This document shows positions 1-10,286 of a stretch of 64,000 bases of DNA, piece by piece; the first letter of the stretch is position 1; the number at the start of each line of letters is the position of its first letter. The DNA is taken from contig NZ_LLWH01000231.1 of assembly GCF_001411475.1 (NCBI RefSeq), positions 1-64,000 of the forward strand. The letters are read 5' to 3'. The notes beneath the pieces are model-generated. The model was given only the letters and a program-made list of their open reading frames with translations. It searched no databases and had not been told where the DNA came from. The stretch comes from Pseudomonas endophytica. GTDB taxonomy: Bacteria > Pseudomonadota > Gammaproteobacteria > Pseudomonadales > Pseudomonadaceae. A program made the position numbers and the translations under genes.

Positions 1-1
1 C

Positions 2-2917
2 GCGCAGGTCACCAACCCGCCGATTGACCCGCTGCGTGAAGCCATCGTCATGTCGCTGGAAATCTGCCTCGGTGCCGAGCGCAACATCTTCCAAGAGTCG
101 CCGGAGCACGCCTCGCGCGTCATCCTCAGTTCGCCAGTGATCTCGCCTGCTAAATGGCGCTCGTTGATGAACCTCGACTTGCCGGGCTTTGAGCGGCAGA
201 TCATCGACCTCAACTATGATCAGGCGCTGGGTCTTGAAGCCGCGGTGCGTAACATTGCCGATCAAGCCGAAGAAGCCGCTCGTGGGGGCCGTACTCAGAT
301 CGTCCTGACCGACCGTCACATCGCGCCGGGCAAGTTGCCGGTTCACGCCGCGTTGGCAGTGGGCGCAGTTCACCATCGCCTGACCGAAAAAGGCTTGCGC
401 TGCGACAGCAACATTTTGGTCGAAACCGCCACGGCTCGTGACCCGCATCACTTTGCGGTGTTGATCGGTTTTGGCGCCTCGGCGGTGTACCCGTTCTTGG
501 CGTACGAAGTACTGGGCGATTTGATCCGCACTGGCGAAGTGCTGGGCGACCTGTATGAAGTGTTTAAAAACTACCGTAAAGGCATCACCAAAGGCTTGCT
601 CAAGATCCTCTCGAAAATGGGTATCTCGACCATTGCCTCCTATCGCGGTGCGCAACTGTTTGAAGCCATCGGCTTGTCTGAAGAAGTCTGCAACCTGAGC
701 TTCCGTGGCGTGCCAAGCCGTATTAAAGGTGCGCGTTTCGTAGACCTAGAAGCCGAGCAAAAACTGTTGGCTGCCGAAGCCTGGAGCCCGCGTAAAGCCA
801 TCCAGCAAGGCGGTCTGCTCAAGTACGTGCACGGTGGCGAATACCACGCCTACAACCCGGACGTGGTTGCCACCCTGCAAGCGGCTGTGCAGCAGGGTGA
901 CTACAGCAAGTTCAAGGAATACACCGCGCTGGTCGATAAGCGTCCGGTGTCGATGATCCGCGACTTGTTCCAGGTCAAAACCCTCGACACGCCTTTGTCG
1001 ATCGACGAAATCGAACCGCTGGACTCGATCCTCAAGCGTTTCGACTCGGCCGGTATCTCGCTCGGCGCCTTGTCACCAGAAGCGCATGAGGCACTGGCTG
1101 AGGCCATGAACCGCTTGGGCGCGCGCTCCAACTCCGGTGAAGGCGGCGAAGATCCGGCACGTTACGGCACCATTAAAAGCTCGAAAATCAAACAAGTGGC
1201 CACTGGCCGTTTCGGGGTCACTCCGGAATACCTGGTGAACGCTGAAGTACTGCAAATCAAGGTCGCCCAAGGCGCCAAGCCGGGTGAGGGCGGGCAACTG
1301 CCTGGCGGCAAGGTCAACGGTCTAATCGCCAAATTGCGTTATGCCGTGCCTGGCGTGACCCTGATCTCGCCACCGCCGCACCACGACATCTACTCCATTG
1401 AAGACTTGTCGCAGCTGATCTTTGACCTCAAGCAGGTCAACCCTAGCGCGCTGGTGTCCGTGAAGCTGGTTGCAGAAGCCGGCGTAGGCACCATCGCTGC
1501 TGGCGTGGCCAAAGCGTATGCCGATCTGATCACCATTTCGGGCTATGACGGCGGCACCGGCGCATCACCGCTGACCTCGATCAAATACGCGGGCGCTCCA
1601 TGGGAATTGGGCTTGGCAGAAACCCATCAGACCCTGCGCGGCAACGATTTGCGCGGCAAAGTGCGAGTGCAGACCGACGGTGGCCTCAAGACCGGCCTTG
1701 ACGTCATTAAGGCGGCCATTTTAGGCGCTGAAAGCTTCGGCTTTGGCACCGCGCCAATGATCGCGTTGGGTTGCAAATACCTGCGTATTTGCCACCTCAA
1801 CAACTGCGCCACCGGTGTGGCTACGCAGAACGAATCGCTGCGTAAAAACCACTACATCGGCACCGTCGACATGGTGGTTAACTTCTTCACCTACGTGGCT
1901 GAAGAAACCCGCGAGTGGTTGGCCAAGCTGGGCGTACGCAGCCTTGAAGAGTTGATCGGGCGTACTGACCTGCTCGACATCCTTCAGGGCGAGACAGCCA
2001 AGCAACATAACTTGGACCTGACGCCGCTACTGGGCAGCGACCACATTGCCGCTGACAAGCCGCAGTTCTGCCAGGTTGACCGCAACCCGCCGTTTGACAA
2101 GGGCCTGCTGGCCGAGCAAATGCTTGAGATGGCCAGCGCTGCGATCAACGACCTCAGCGGTGCAGAATTTGCACTCGACATTTGTAACTGTGACCGTTCC
2201 ATTGGAGCACGTATCTCGGGTGAAATCGCCCGTAAGCACGGCAACCAAGGCATGGCCAAGGCGCCGATCACGTTCCGCTTCAAAGGCACTGCGGGTCAGA
2301 GCTTTGGTGTGTGGAACGCTGGTGGTTTGAATCTGTACTTGGAAGGCGACGCCAACGACTACGTGGGTAAGGGCATGACCGGCGGTAAGCTGGTGATCGT
2401 GCCGCCTGTAGGCAGCGTTTACAAAACCCAAGACAGTGCGATTATCGGCAACACCTGCCTGTACGGCGCCACCGGCGGCAAACTGTTCGCAGCAGGCACA
2501 GCAGGCGAGCGTTTCGCGGTGCGCAACTCCGGCGCTCACGCCGTGGTTGAAGGCACGGGCGATCACTGCTGTGAATACATGACCGGCGGCTTTGTCTGCG
2601 TACTGGGCAAAACGGGTTACAACTTCGGTTCAGGCATGACCGGCGGTTTTGCCTACGTGTTGGATCAGGACAATACCTTCGTCGACTTAGTGAACCACGA
2701 ACTGGTAGAAATCCAGCGTATCAGCGGTGAAGCGATGGAAGCCTATCGCAACCATCTGCAACACGTGCTGGATGAATACGTTGAGGAAACCAACAGCGAG
2801 TGGGGTCGCAACCTCTCGGAAAACCTCGATGATTACTTGCGTCGTTTCTGGCTTGTAAAACCTAAAGCGGCGAGCTTGAAGTCTCTGCTTGCCAGCACAT
2901 TGGGTAGTCCGCAGTGA
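2..2917 (+). CDS. gltB: Glutamate synthase large subunit, 5'-truncated
   Basis: This is the C-terminal two thirds (about 971 residues) of the NADPH-glutamate synthase alpha chain, which is about 1480 residues when complete. The reading frame is open to the window edge, so the gene starts upstream. The visible part holds the end of the central domain ([16 protein letters not shown]), the FMN-binding (beta/alpha)8 synthase domain with GGTGASPL, and the 3Fe-4S cysteines in [12 protein letters not shown] (first Cys codon at 1772). The C-terminal glycine-rich beta-helix domain follows, with repeated GxxGG such as GKGMTGGKL. The enzyme makes two glutamates from glutamine and 2-oxoglutarate in the cytoplasm. 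The ammonia released by the amidotransferase domain (outside the window) reaches the FMN site. gltD follows in the same direction after 122 bp. Confidence 0.98.
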   Translation, partial: AQVTNPPIDPLREAIVMSLEICLGAERNIFQESPEHASRVILSSPVISPAKWRSLMNLDLPGFERQIIDLNYDQALGLEAAVRNIADQAEEAARGGRTQIVLTDRHIAPGKLPVHAALAVGAVHHRLTEKGLRCDSNILVETATARDPHHFAVLIGFGASAVYPFLAYEVLGDLIRTGEVLGDLYEVFKNYRKGITKGLLKILSKMGISTIASYRGAQLFEAIGLSEEVCNLSFRGVPSRIKGARFVDLEAEQKLLAAEAWSPRKAIQQGGLLKYVHGGEYHAYNPDVVATLQAAVQQGDYSKFKEYTALVDKRPVSMIRDLFQVKTLDTPLSIDEIEPLDSILKRFDSAGISLGALSPEAHEALAEAMNRLGARSNSGEGGEDPARYGTIKSSKIKQVATGRFGVTPEYLVNAEVLQIKVAQGAKPGEGGQLPGGKVNGLIAKLRYAVPGVTLISPPPHHDIYSIEDLSQLIFDLKQVNPSALVSVKLVAEAGVGTIAAGVAKAYADLITISGYDGGTGASPLTSIKYAGAPWELGLAETHQTLRGNDLRGKVRVQTDGGLKTGLDVIKAAILGAESFGFGTAPMIALGCKYLRICHLNNCATGVATQNESLRKNHYIGTVDMVVNFFTYVAEETREWLAKLGVRSLEELIGRTDLLDILQGETAKQHNLDLTPLLGSDHIAADKPQFCQVDRNPPFDKGLLAEQMLEMASAAINDLSGAEFALDICNCDRSIGARISGEIARKHGNQGMAKAPITFRFKGTAGQSFGVWNAGGLNLYLEGDANDYVGKGMTGGKLVIVPPVGSVYKTQDSAIIGNTCLYGATGGKLFAAGTAGERFAVRNSGAHAVVEGTGDHCCEYMTGGFVCVLGKTGYNFGSGMTGGFAYVLDQDNTFVDLVNHELVEIQRISGEAMEAYRNHLQHVLDEYVEETNSEWGRNLSENLDDYLRRFWLVKPKAASLKSLLASTLGSPQ

Positions 2918-2934
2918 CGCAGTTGCAGGCCGCA

Positions 2935-3021
2935 AGCTTTAAGCGACAAGCTTAAAGCTGCGAGCGGTGTGTCGGGTTTATACGATTTTCTTGCAGCTTG
3001 AAGCGTGTAGCTTGCAGCTGT
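2935..3021. repeat. AGCTT-rich hairpin repeat in the gltB-gltD spacer
   Basis: The spacer holds a 10-bp inverted repeat (AGCTTTAAGC and GCTTAAAGCT, 2935-2959, 5-nt loop). A second run follows at about 2992-3021 with repeated GCAGCTT/AGCTTGCAGCT units. It resembles the AGCTTG-type intergenic repeats common in Pseudomonas. It could pause transcription or shape mRNA decay between the two subunit genes. That role is inferred. Confidence 0.5.
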
Positions 3022-3036
3022 TGTAAAGAGGTTTAG

Positions 3037-4458
<1,422 letters not shown>

Positions 4459-4477
4459 CGACGCCTCATACCCCAAG

Positions 4478-4540
4478 GAGCTGCCGCAAGCTGCGATCTT
4501 TTGTTTTTAACGATTAAAAGATCGCAGCCTGCGGCAGCTC
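4478..4540. repeat. REPIN (paired inverted REP elements)
   Basis: Two inverted REP copies face each other: GAGCTGCCGCAAGCTGCGAT then ATCGCAGCCTGCGGCAGCTC, separated by an AT-rich loop. This is the standard Pseudomonas REPIN layout. It lies 20 bp after the gltD stop and could stabilise the 3' end of the gltBD mRNA. No RAYT transposase is present in the window. Confidence 0.85.
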
Positions 4541-4614
4541 CAACAACGCCATCGCTGAGATTTTTTTTGTGTCGTCATCTGGATGCCCCCCCGCGTCAAA
4601 TCGCCCCGATAGAT

Positions 4615-4642
4615 AAAAGGCACGGCTCTTGCCGTGCCTTTT
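4615..4642 (+). terminator. Intrinsic terminator-like hairpin before hemE
   Basis: A 12-bp perfect stem (AAAAGGCACGGC with GCCGTGCCTTTT, loop TCTT) ends in a T run. It probably stops gltBD read-through 48 bp before the hemE start. Because the stem starts with A and ends with T it could work in both directions. Confidence 0.75.
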
Positions 4643-4689
4643 ACGTCTGTCTCTGAGAAAATGCCCCCACTTTTTTTCCGGGTGCAGAC

Positions 4690-5757
4690 ATGACTGATCT
4701 CAAGAATGACCGTTTCCTTCGCGCTTTGCTCAAGCAACCCGTAGACGTAACGCCTGTTTGGATGATGCGTCAGGCCGGTCGTTACTTGCCGGAGTACCGG
4801 GCAAGTCGCGCCAAAGCCGGTGACTTCATGAGCCTGTGCAAGAACGCTGAATTCGCCTGCGAAGTCACTCTGCAGCCACTGGACCGCTTCCCTCAACTGG
4901 ACGCGGCCATTTTGTTCTCCGACATCCTGACCATCCCCGATGCCATGGGCCAAGGTCTGTATTTTGAAACCGGCGAAGGCCCGCGTTTCAAAAAGGTTGT
5001 CAGCACGCTGGCCGATATCGAAGCCCTGCCGATCCCTGATCCGCAAAAAGACCTCGGCTATGTGATGAATGCGGTGAGCACTATTCGCCGCGAACTCAAC
5101 GGTCGAGTACCGCTGATTGGTTTTTCGGGTAGCCCGTGGACGCTGGCCACTTATATGGTCGAAGGCGGTTCGTCCAAAGACTTCCGCAAAACCAAAGCCA
5201 TGCTCTACGACACCCCGCAAGCCATGCACTTGTTACTCGACAAATTGGCGCAGTCCGTGACTTCCTACCTAAACGGTCAAATCTTGGCAGGAGCGCAAGC
5301 CGTGCAGATTTTCGATACGTGGGGCGGCAACTTGTCTTCGGCGGCCTATCAAGAGTTTTCGCTGGCTTACATGCGCAAAATCATTAGCGGTTTGATCCGC
5401 GAGCATGAGGGGCGCAAGGTGCCGGTGATCCTGTTCACCAAAAATGGCGGCCTGTGGTTGGAAAGTATTGCGGATGCTGGCGCCGATGCGTTGGGTCTGG
5501 ACTGGACTTGTGACCTGGGCGAAGCCCGCCGCCGTGTAGGCAACAAAGTGGCGCTGCAAGGCAACATGGACCCGACTGTGTTGTATGCGAATCCAGAGGC
5601 GATCCGCACTGAGGTCAAGCGTATTCTCGCCAGCTATGGCAAAGGTTCGGGCCATGTGTTCAACCTAGGCCACGGTATTACCCCCGAAGTTAAGCCTGAA
5701 CACGCCGGAGCATTCATCAGCGCCGTGCATGAATTCTCGGGGCAGTATCACGAATAA
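4690..5757 (+). CDS. hemE: Uroporphyrinogen decarboxylase
   Basis: This 355-residue protein has the full family length. HemE removes four carboxylates from uroporphyrinogen III to give coproporphyrinogen III in haem synthesis, in the cytoplasm and without a cofactor. The signature [16 protein letters not shown] lies at about residues 17-32. The active-site aspartate region is FSDIL near residue 77, and [19 protein letters not shown] lies at about 142-160. C-terminal GHGITP is also present. The start is the ATG at 4690; only a weak purine stretch precedes it. The gene stands alone, bounded by the 4615 and 5881 hairpins. Confidence 0.98.
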   Translation: MTDLKNDRFLRALLKQPVDVTPVWMMRQAGRYLPEYRASRAKAGDFMSLCKNAEFACEVTLQPLDRFPQLDAAILFSDILTIPDAMGQGLYFETGEGPRFKKVVSTLADIEALPIPDPQKDLGYVMNAVSTIRRELNGRVPLIGFSGSPWTLATYMVEGGSSKDFRKTKAMLYDTPQAMHLLLDKLAQSVTSYLNGQILAGAQAVQIFDTWGGNLSSAAYQEFSLAYMRKIISGLIREHEGRKVPVILFTKNGGLWLESIADAGADALGLDWTCDLGEARRRVGNKVALQGNMDPTVLYANPEAIRTEVKRILASYGKGSGHVFNLGHGITPEVKPEHAGAFISAVHEFSGQYHE

Positions 5758-5770
5758 GCGCTCTATCTTG

Positions 5771-5840
5771 TGCTGCGTTAAAAACAGGCTCGGAATGCTC
5801 ATTTACAACCCGTAAACTCAGCTTCCTCGCCTGTTTTCAC
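5771..5840. repeat. Long imperfect hairpin, Pseudomonas intergenic repeat type
   Basis: Outer arms AAAAACAGGC (5780-5789) and GCCTGTTTTC (5829-5838) enclose inner arms GAATGCTCATTTAC and GTAAACTCAGCTTC around a 5-nt AACCC loop. The text GTTAAAAACAGGCTCGGAAT resembles a repeat found in many Pseudomonas intergenic regions. Here it lies just after hemE. I infer a repeat or attenuating structure, not a gene. Confidence 0.55.
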
Positions 5841-5880
5841 TTACCTAACCTTCGCTCGAAAACATCGCGTACAGACCCTA

Positions 5881-5908
5881 ACGCCCGGCTAATGCCGGGC
5901 GTTTTTTT
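5881..5908 (+). terminator. Intrinsic terminator of hemE
   Basis: ACGCCCGGC-TAAT-GCCGGGCGT stem followed by seven T. This is a classic rho-independent terminator 124 bp after the hemE stop. Confidence 0.9.
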
Positions 5909-5964
5909 AAGGCGTTAAATACATAGCGTCGGAAATATATATTATTAATTTCGGAATAGTCCTA

Positions 5965-5984
5965 CAGATTAATTAATTAATCTG
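5965..5984. promoter_or_regulatory. Perfect 20-bp AT-rich palindrome upstream of the LPMO
   Basis: CAGATTAATT at 5965-5974 is followed at once by its reverse complement AATTAATCTG, giving a perfect palindrome 188 bp before the LPMO start. The surrounding 5909-6171 is AT-rich and has no gene. It is a candidate operator for the LPMO (and perhaps the secretion operon). The binding protein is unknown. Confidence 0.4.
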
Positions 5985-6171
5985 CGTAGACTTTCTCGAC
6001 GCGGGCGCGAACGAGTTGGAAGTATTTAATTCTGCCTGTAGGGGTTTTCCTTAGTTACTGTTGCTATTCGCAATTGTCACCGATTTGTAATATGGCTTTG
6101 CCTATATCGTCGTGCGTTTAATCGAGCGCATAGATTTCATATATTAACTAATACATAGAGTGGAGTTTTAT

Positions 6172-7647
6172 ATGCGTATTGCTCTTTCAAAGTCACGTAC
6201 TTTGATGTCGTGTGCATCATCGCTGACGTTAATGGCTGCTATGTTTGCCTCTCAACAGGCTGCCGCTCACGGTTACATGAACTCACCGCCTTCGCGAGCC
6301 TATGCTTGCCAGCAGGGTCTAAATATTGACTGTGGCCCCGCTCAATATGAGCCGCAGACTGTCGGCGAAGCCCCTAAAGGATTCCCGGAATTTGGCCCTG
6401 CTGACGGTAAGATTGCGAGTGGCGGCCATACCAGTTTCGCGCCATTGGATGCCCAGTCTGCCAACCGTTGGCACCAGACTGAAATCAAAGACCACAACAT
6501 CGACTTCAGTTGGTTTTATACCGCGGCTCATAAAACCACGCGTTGGCAGTACTTCATTACCAAAGGGGGTTGGAACCCGAATCTGCCAATTACTCGCGAT
6601 AGCTTTGAACTGACACCGTTTTGCCAAGTTGAAAACGGCGGCGGTATACCTATCGACGGTTCAGCGGGTGGTAACGGCCAAGGTAAAGAAAAACACAGCT
6701 GCTCGATCCCGACAGATCGCAGTGGCTATCACCTTATTTTGGGTGCCTGGACGGTTGATGACACCCCGGCTGCGTTCTACGACATTGTGGATGTCAACAT
6801 CACCGCACAAGGCCCAGATCCAGACGGTTGGAAAAACGTAGGGGGCATTTCGCAGACCCAAACCCTGCAGCCTGGTGATTCGGTCAAAGCTCGCGCCTTC
6901 ACGGGTAGCTCTGAGAGCACCGAGTACAGTTTCAGCGTGGACATTGACTCCGCAGAAGAAGGCCAGCCTGCCAACTGGTCGTACAAATTGGCAAGCGCCG
7001 TTAACGCGGCCAATAAGCCTCTAGTGCGTGCAGGCGTTCGTAATGAGAGCGGCGACATCGAGCCGATCAAAGGCGCAAACACCCTTTACTCCAAAGCCGA
7101 AAGCGGTGTAACCCGCTACGAGATGCAGACGGTGATGGTTCCTGACCCGGATGCTTACATGCATGTGCACAACATTGCCCCGGAGTATGTACTGGAAAAA
7201 GGTCGTGCCGCTGTCGGCTTTACCGTGATGACCAATAAAAACATCACTGTCGAAGCCACTGTGTTTGATGCTGCCAACAAGCAGGTCGGGACAACCAAGC
7301 AAGTCGTGAACTCGACGTCTGCGCCACTCAGCGTGCCTGTGATTGCCAATCCGGGGGAGCATTTCTTGAAGCTGATCGCGACCAGCGAAGACGGTCGTGA
7401 CAATTTCCAAGAGCTCAAGTCGCTGACCTTTACCGGTGAAGGTGGCGCTCAGGAATTCGACTTTGTATTCCCTGAAGGTATTGCCGGTTACAAGGCTGGT
7501 ACGTTGGTTCTTCAGCCTAAAAACGACAAAGTGTATGAGTGTAAGCCACTCCCGAACGCGGGTTACTGCGTTCAATATAATCGGAACGCCAATGGGTTTG
7601 AGCCGGGTGTCGGTGCAAGCTGGAACATGGCGTGGACTGAGAAGTAA
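6172..7647 (+). CDS. Secreted AA10 lytic polysaccharide monooxygenase, GbpA-like
   Basis: The 491-residue protein belongs to the GbpA/CBP21 type of chitin-active copper monooxygenases, which oxidatively cut chitin chains. The start is the ATG at 6172, preceded by GAGTGGAG; a GTG four codons upstream lacks such a site. Residues 1-32 form a Sec signal peptide ending in QQAAA, so cleavage leaves His33 (HGYMNSPPSRAY) as the first residue, the N-terminal half of the copper histidine brace. His120 in AAHKTTRWQYF is the second ligand. GbpA-like domains 2 and 3 occupy roughly residues 215-420. The C-terminus (YECKPLPNAGYCVQY, ending MAWTEK) looks like a CBM73-type chitin-binding module. It lies directly before a type II secretion operon and is its likely cargo. 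It has its own terminator. Confidence 0.93.
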   Translation: MRIALSKSRTLMSCASSLTLMAAMFASQQAAAHGYMNSPPSRAYACQQGLNIDCGPAQYEPQTVGEAPKGFPEFGPADGKIASGGHTSFAPLDAQSANRWHQTEIKDHNIDFSWFYTAAHKTTRWQYFITKGGWNPNLPITRDSFELTPFCQVENGGGIPIDGSAGGNGQGKEKHSCSIPTDRSGYHLILGAWTVDDTPAAFYDIVDVNITAQGPDPDGWKNVGGISQTQTLQPGDSVKARAFTGSSESTEYSFSVDIDSAEEGQPANWSYKLASAVNAANKPLVRAGVRNESGDIEPIKGANTLYSKAESGVTRYEMQTVMVPDPDAYMHVHNIAPEYVLEKGRAAVGFTVMTNKNITVEATVFDAANKQVGTTKQVVNSTSAPLSVPVIANPGEHFLKLIATSEDGRDNFQELKSLTFTGEGGAQEFDFVFPEGIAGYKAGTLVLQPKNDKVYECKPLPNAGYCVQYNRNANGFEPGVGASWNMAWTEK

Positions 7648-7660
7648 GCCCATGTGATTA

Positions 7661-7696
7661 AGGCCGAACTGTTGATTTAACAGTTCGGCCCTTATT
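7661..7696 (+). terminator. Intrinsic terminator of the LPMO gene
   Basis: GGCCGAACTGTT pairs with its near-perfect partner AACAGTTCGGCC across a short loop, then CTTATT. It separates the LPMO transcript from the gsp operon. Confidence 0.8.
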
Positions 7697-7829
7697 CGTG
7701 GTGTTACGTTTAAACATTGGTTTATAGGCAGCTTCAAGTTGCACGGTTGATAACTTTTTTATTGGTCAAGTCTCGGTGTCATTGCGCACGTTTTTTTGAA
7801 TTCATCACGGGCTAATAGATGAAAAGGTT

Positions 7830-8360
7830 GTGATTATTTTTGCGGGTGCACTACGGCAAAACGTCGCCCCCTTGTTGAGTCTGCTGCTGTTGGGCTTGCC
7901 TTTGGCGTATGGCGCATATTTGGCTTGGCAGGAGTGGCATTATCGCCAGTCGCTGGCTGTGCCTGTCGCCACACCAACTCGCATTGCGCCTGCCCCTGTG
8001 CTTAAGCCATTCAAGCCTGATGCCATCGTGAGCGTCATGGGGCTTTCTCCCGAAGGCACATTGGCCCAAAGCGCTGAGCCTTTGGAGTTGCGCGCCAGTT
8101 TTGTGTACAGCCAAGGCGCGTCGTATGCGTTGTTGGCAGGTAAGCAACACTCGCAGTTTTACCGAGTCGGTGAGCGCCTGCCGGGTGGCAGCGTGTTACG
8201 CCGGGTTGAGGTGTCGCAAGTGGTGCTTTGGCGCAACAACCGGGAAGAACGGCTACTGCTCAGACCGGCGAGCCAGCACTTGATCCCGACGACCCAAACG
8301 GCCGCCACCCCCCCTAAATCTTCCTCCCTTCATTTGCGGCCCCTTGCCGAACAACCTTAG
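7830..8360 (+). CDS. gspC: Type II secretion inner-membrane protein GspC (short form)
   Basis: This 176-residue GspC-type protein is first in the operon and links the inner-membrane platform to the secretin. A short cytoplasmic N-terminus leads to one membrane segment (APLLSLLLLGLPLAYGAYLA). A proline/alanine-rich linker and an HR domain follow (IVSVMGLSPEGTLAQ, then RASFVYSQGASYALLAG, KQHSQFYRVGERLPGGSVL and LLLRP). The PDZ domain or coiled coil seen at the C-terminus of longer GspC proteins is absent. The start is probably the GTG at 7830, but the purine run AAAAGG lies only about 2 nt upstream, so the start is uncertain. The only other possible start codons in the open frame are the non-standard ATA at 7815 and ATT at 7800. 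Confidence 0.8.
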   Translation: MIIFAGALRQNVAPLLSLLLLGLPLAYGAYLAWQEWHYRQSLAVPVATPTRIAPAPVLKPFKPDAIVSVMGLSPEGTLAQSAEPLELRASFVYSQGASYALLAGKQHSQFYRVGERLPGGSVLRRVEVSQVVLWRNNREERLLLRPASQHLIPTTQTAATPPKSSSLHLRPLAEQP

Positions 8361-8369
8361 AGAAACATC

Positions 8370-10286
8370 ATGATCAGGCCAAACGTGTTCGGCATCGGCC
8401 GTCTTTTAGTGGGCAGTGTGATGTTCACTGCCGTGTTATTCCCAAGCGACGTGTTGGCCGAAGATCAGTATTGGCAACTGGCTATGAAAGACGCCGAGTT
8501 ACGCGATGTGGTCCAAGAAATGTCATCGGTACTTGGCGCCACTGTGGTGCTTGATCCGCGTGTGCAAGGCCGTATTACAGTGATCTCCGAAGAGGCTTTG
8601 GACCGCGACGGTGTACGCCAGTTGTTTTACTCCGTGCTGGAGGCGCACGGTTTTGCAATCGTCGATCAAGGTGATCGGCTGTTGATCATTCCCGCCGCCG
8701 AGGCCAAGGCTAAAGCGGGTAACGCCGAGGGTTCTGATCAAGCGTTTGTCACCCAGGTCATTGAGCTTAATGCCAGTGTGGCGGCGGATTTAGCAGGGCT
8801 ACTGCGCCCGTTGGTGTCCACTCATGGTTACGTTGGGCCTTCTGCCTCGGCCAATGCGCTGATCATTACCGACACCGCGTCCAATACTCGACGTATTGCT
8901 GATCTTGTTCGGCAGCTGGATGGCGGTACTCGCCATGACTATTCGGTGGTTGAGTTACGCCGCGCGCAGGCCAGTGATGTGGCCAAGGTCATGCAGCAGT
9001 CACTGGACAAAAAAAGCACCGGCCCGGCCAGCCAAGTGATTGCCGATGCGTCGGCCAATCGACTGGTGATTCTGGGTAACAAGGCGGTGCGCGAGCGCTT
9101 GAGCAAACTGGCGCGGTCGCTGGACACCGTGCCGACTCAACAGTCAGAAAACTCGCGTGTGGTTCGTCTTCGTCACAGCGATGCCAAGCAATTGGCCGAG
9201 GTACTTGAAACCGTCGCACAGGGTATGCAGCAGGAAACATCCTTAGGCAATGCCACACAAAAGGCCACCGCCCGCGAGGTCATGGTGGCCGCAGATGAGA
9301 GCCAAAACGCCTTGGTGATCATGGCTGATCCGGCGCAAGTGCGTAGTCTCGAAAACATCGTTCGTCAGCTTGATCAGCCGCGTTCGCAGGTGTTGATCCA
9401 TGCCGCAATTGTCGAAATTTCGGGCGATATCGTTGACACCCTGGGCGTGCAATGGGGCGTCAACAGTGGCAATGCACAGGGCGGGATTACTTTTCCGGGC
9501 ACCAATATCCAAATTGGCGCGCTGGCCGATTCCACTTCCACGCTGCCAGAAGGTGCCGTGTTGCAATTGGGCAATGATCGCTTTAATGCGCTGATCTCGG
9601 CCTTGGCCAGTGACACCAATAACAATGTGTTGTCCACACCGAGTCTGCTGACGCTGGACAATCAGGAGGCCGAAATTTTGGTGGGGCAAAACGTACCCTT
9701 CAAGACCGGCTCCTACACCGGCACAGGTGAAAGCTCGCAGAACCCGTTCACCACAGTCACCCGTCAAGACATCGGCATTAGCCTCAAGATCAAACCGCAC
9801 ATCAATGACGGCAGTTCGTTGCGCTTGGAAGTGGAGCAAGAGAACTCCGAAATTGCACCTTCACTGATGGGCGTCGATTCCACCGACCTGATCACCAACA
9901 AGCGTGCCCTTAAAAGCACCATCTTGGCTGAAGATGGCGAAATTATCGTCATTGGTGGGTTGATCAAAGACAGCGTGCGCACCCAAGTCAGTGGTGTGCC
10001 ATTGCTGCGCAGCATCCCTTACTTGGGCGCGTTGTTTCGCTGGAACAAAGACACGCACACCAAAACTAACCTGATGGTGTTTTTACGCCCCACCATCGTG
10101 CGCAGTAAAAACGACCTTCGTGAAATCAGCGAAGACCGCTACAACGCTTTGCGAAATCTCAGTCAGCCCGCGTCCAAAGACAGCAACTCACTTTTGCTGC
10201 CCAGCGACCCGCATCAGATGTTTGACTCAAGCCTGCAAGCCCCAGACACCGTGGACTTGCGCCAGCCCAAAGCAGCGCGCCCATGA
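8370..10286 (+). CDS. gspD: Type II secretion outer-membrane secretin GspD
   Basis: This 638-residue secretin forms the gated outer-membrane channel of the system. A signal peptide (about residues 1-30, ending VLAED) is followed by the N0 domain (MKDAELRDVVQEMSSVLGAT). Three N1-N3 ring domains lie at about residues 120-350, and the secretin core at about 370-590 includes VLSTPSLLTLDNQEAEILVG and VPLLRSIPYLGALF. The tail is short and polar. No pilotin gene or lipobox is seen nearby. The ATG at 8370 lies 9 bp after gspC, with AGAGAAA upstream. Its stop overlaps the gspE start by 4 bp (ATGA), which suggests translational coupling. Confidence 0.95.
   Translation: MIRPNVFGIGRLLVGSVMFTAVLFPSDVLAEDQYWQLAMKDAELRDVVQEMSSVLGATVVLDPRVQGRITVISEEALDRDGVRQLFYSVLEAHGFAIVDQGDRLLIIPAAEAKAKAGNAEGSDQAFVTQVIELNASVAADLAGLLRPLVSTHGYVGPSASANALIITDTASNTRRIADLVRQLDGGTRHDYSVVELRRAQASDVAKVMQQSLDKKSTGPASQVIADASANRLVILGNKAVRERLSKLARSLDTVPTQQSENSRVVRLRHSDAKQLAEVLETVAQGMQQETSLGNATQKATAREVMVAADESQNALVIMADPAQVRSLENIVRQLDQPRSQVLIHAAIVEISGDIVDTLGVQWGVNSGNAQGGITFPGTNIQIGALADSTSTLPEGAVLQLGNDRFNALISALASDTNNNVLSTPSLLTLDNQEAEILVGQNVPFKTGSYTGTGESSQNPFTTVTRQDIGISLKIKPHINDGSSLRLEVEQENSEIAPSLMGVDSTDLITNKRALKSTILAEDGEIIVIGGLIKDSVRTQVSGVPLLRSIPYLGALFRWNKDTHTKTNLMVFLRPTIVRSKNDLREISEDRYNALRNLSQPASKDSNSLLLPSDPHQMFDSSLQAPDTVDLRQPKAARP

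Noticed and set aside
2027..2566. Antisense open frame of 179 codons opposite gltB
   Set aside because: A shadow of the glycine-rich gltB domain; no ribosome site.
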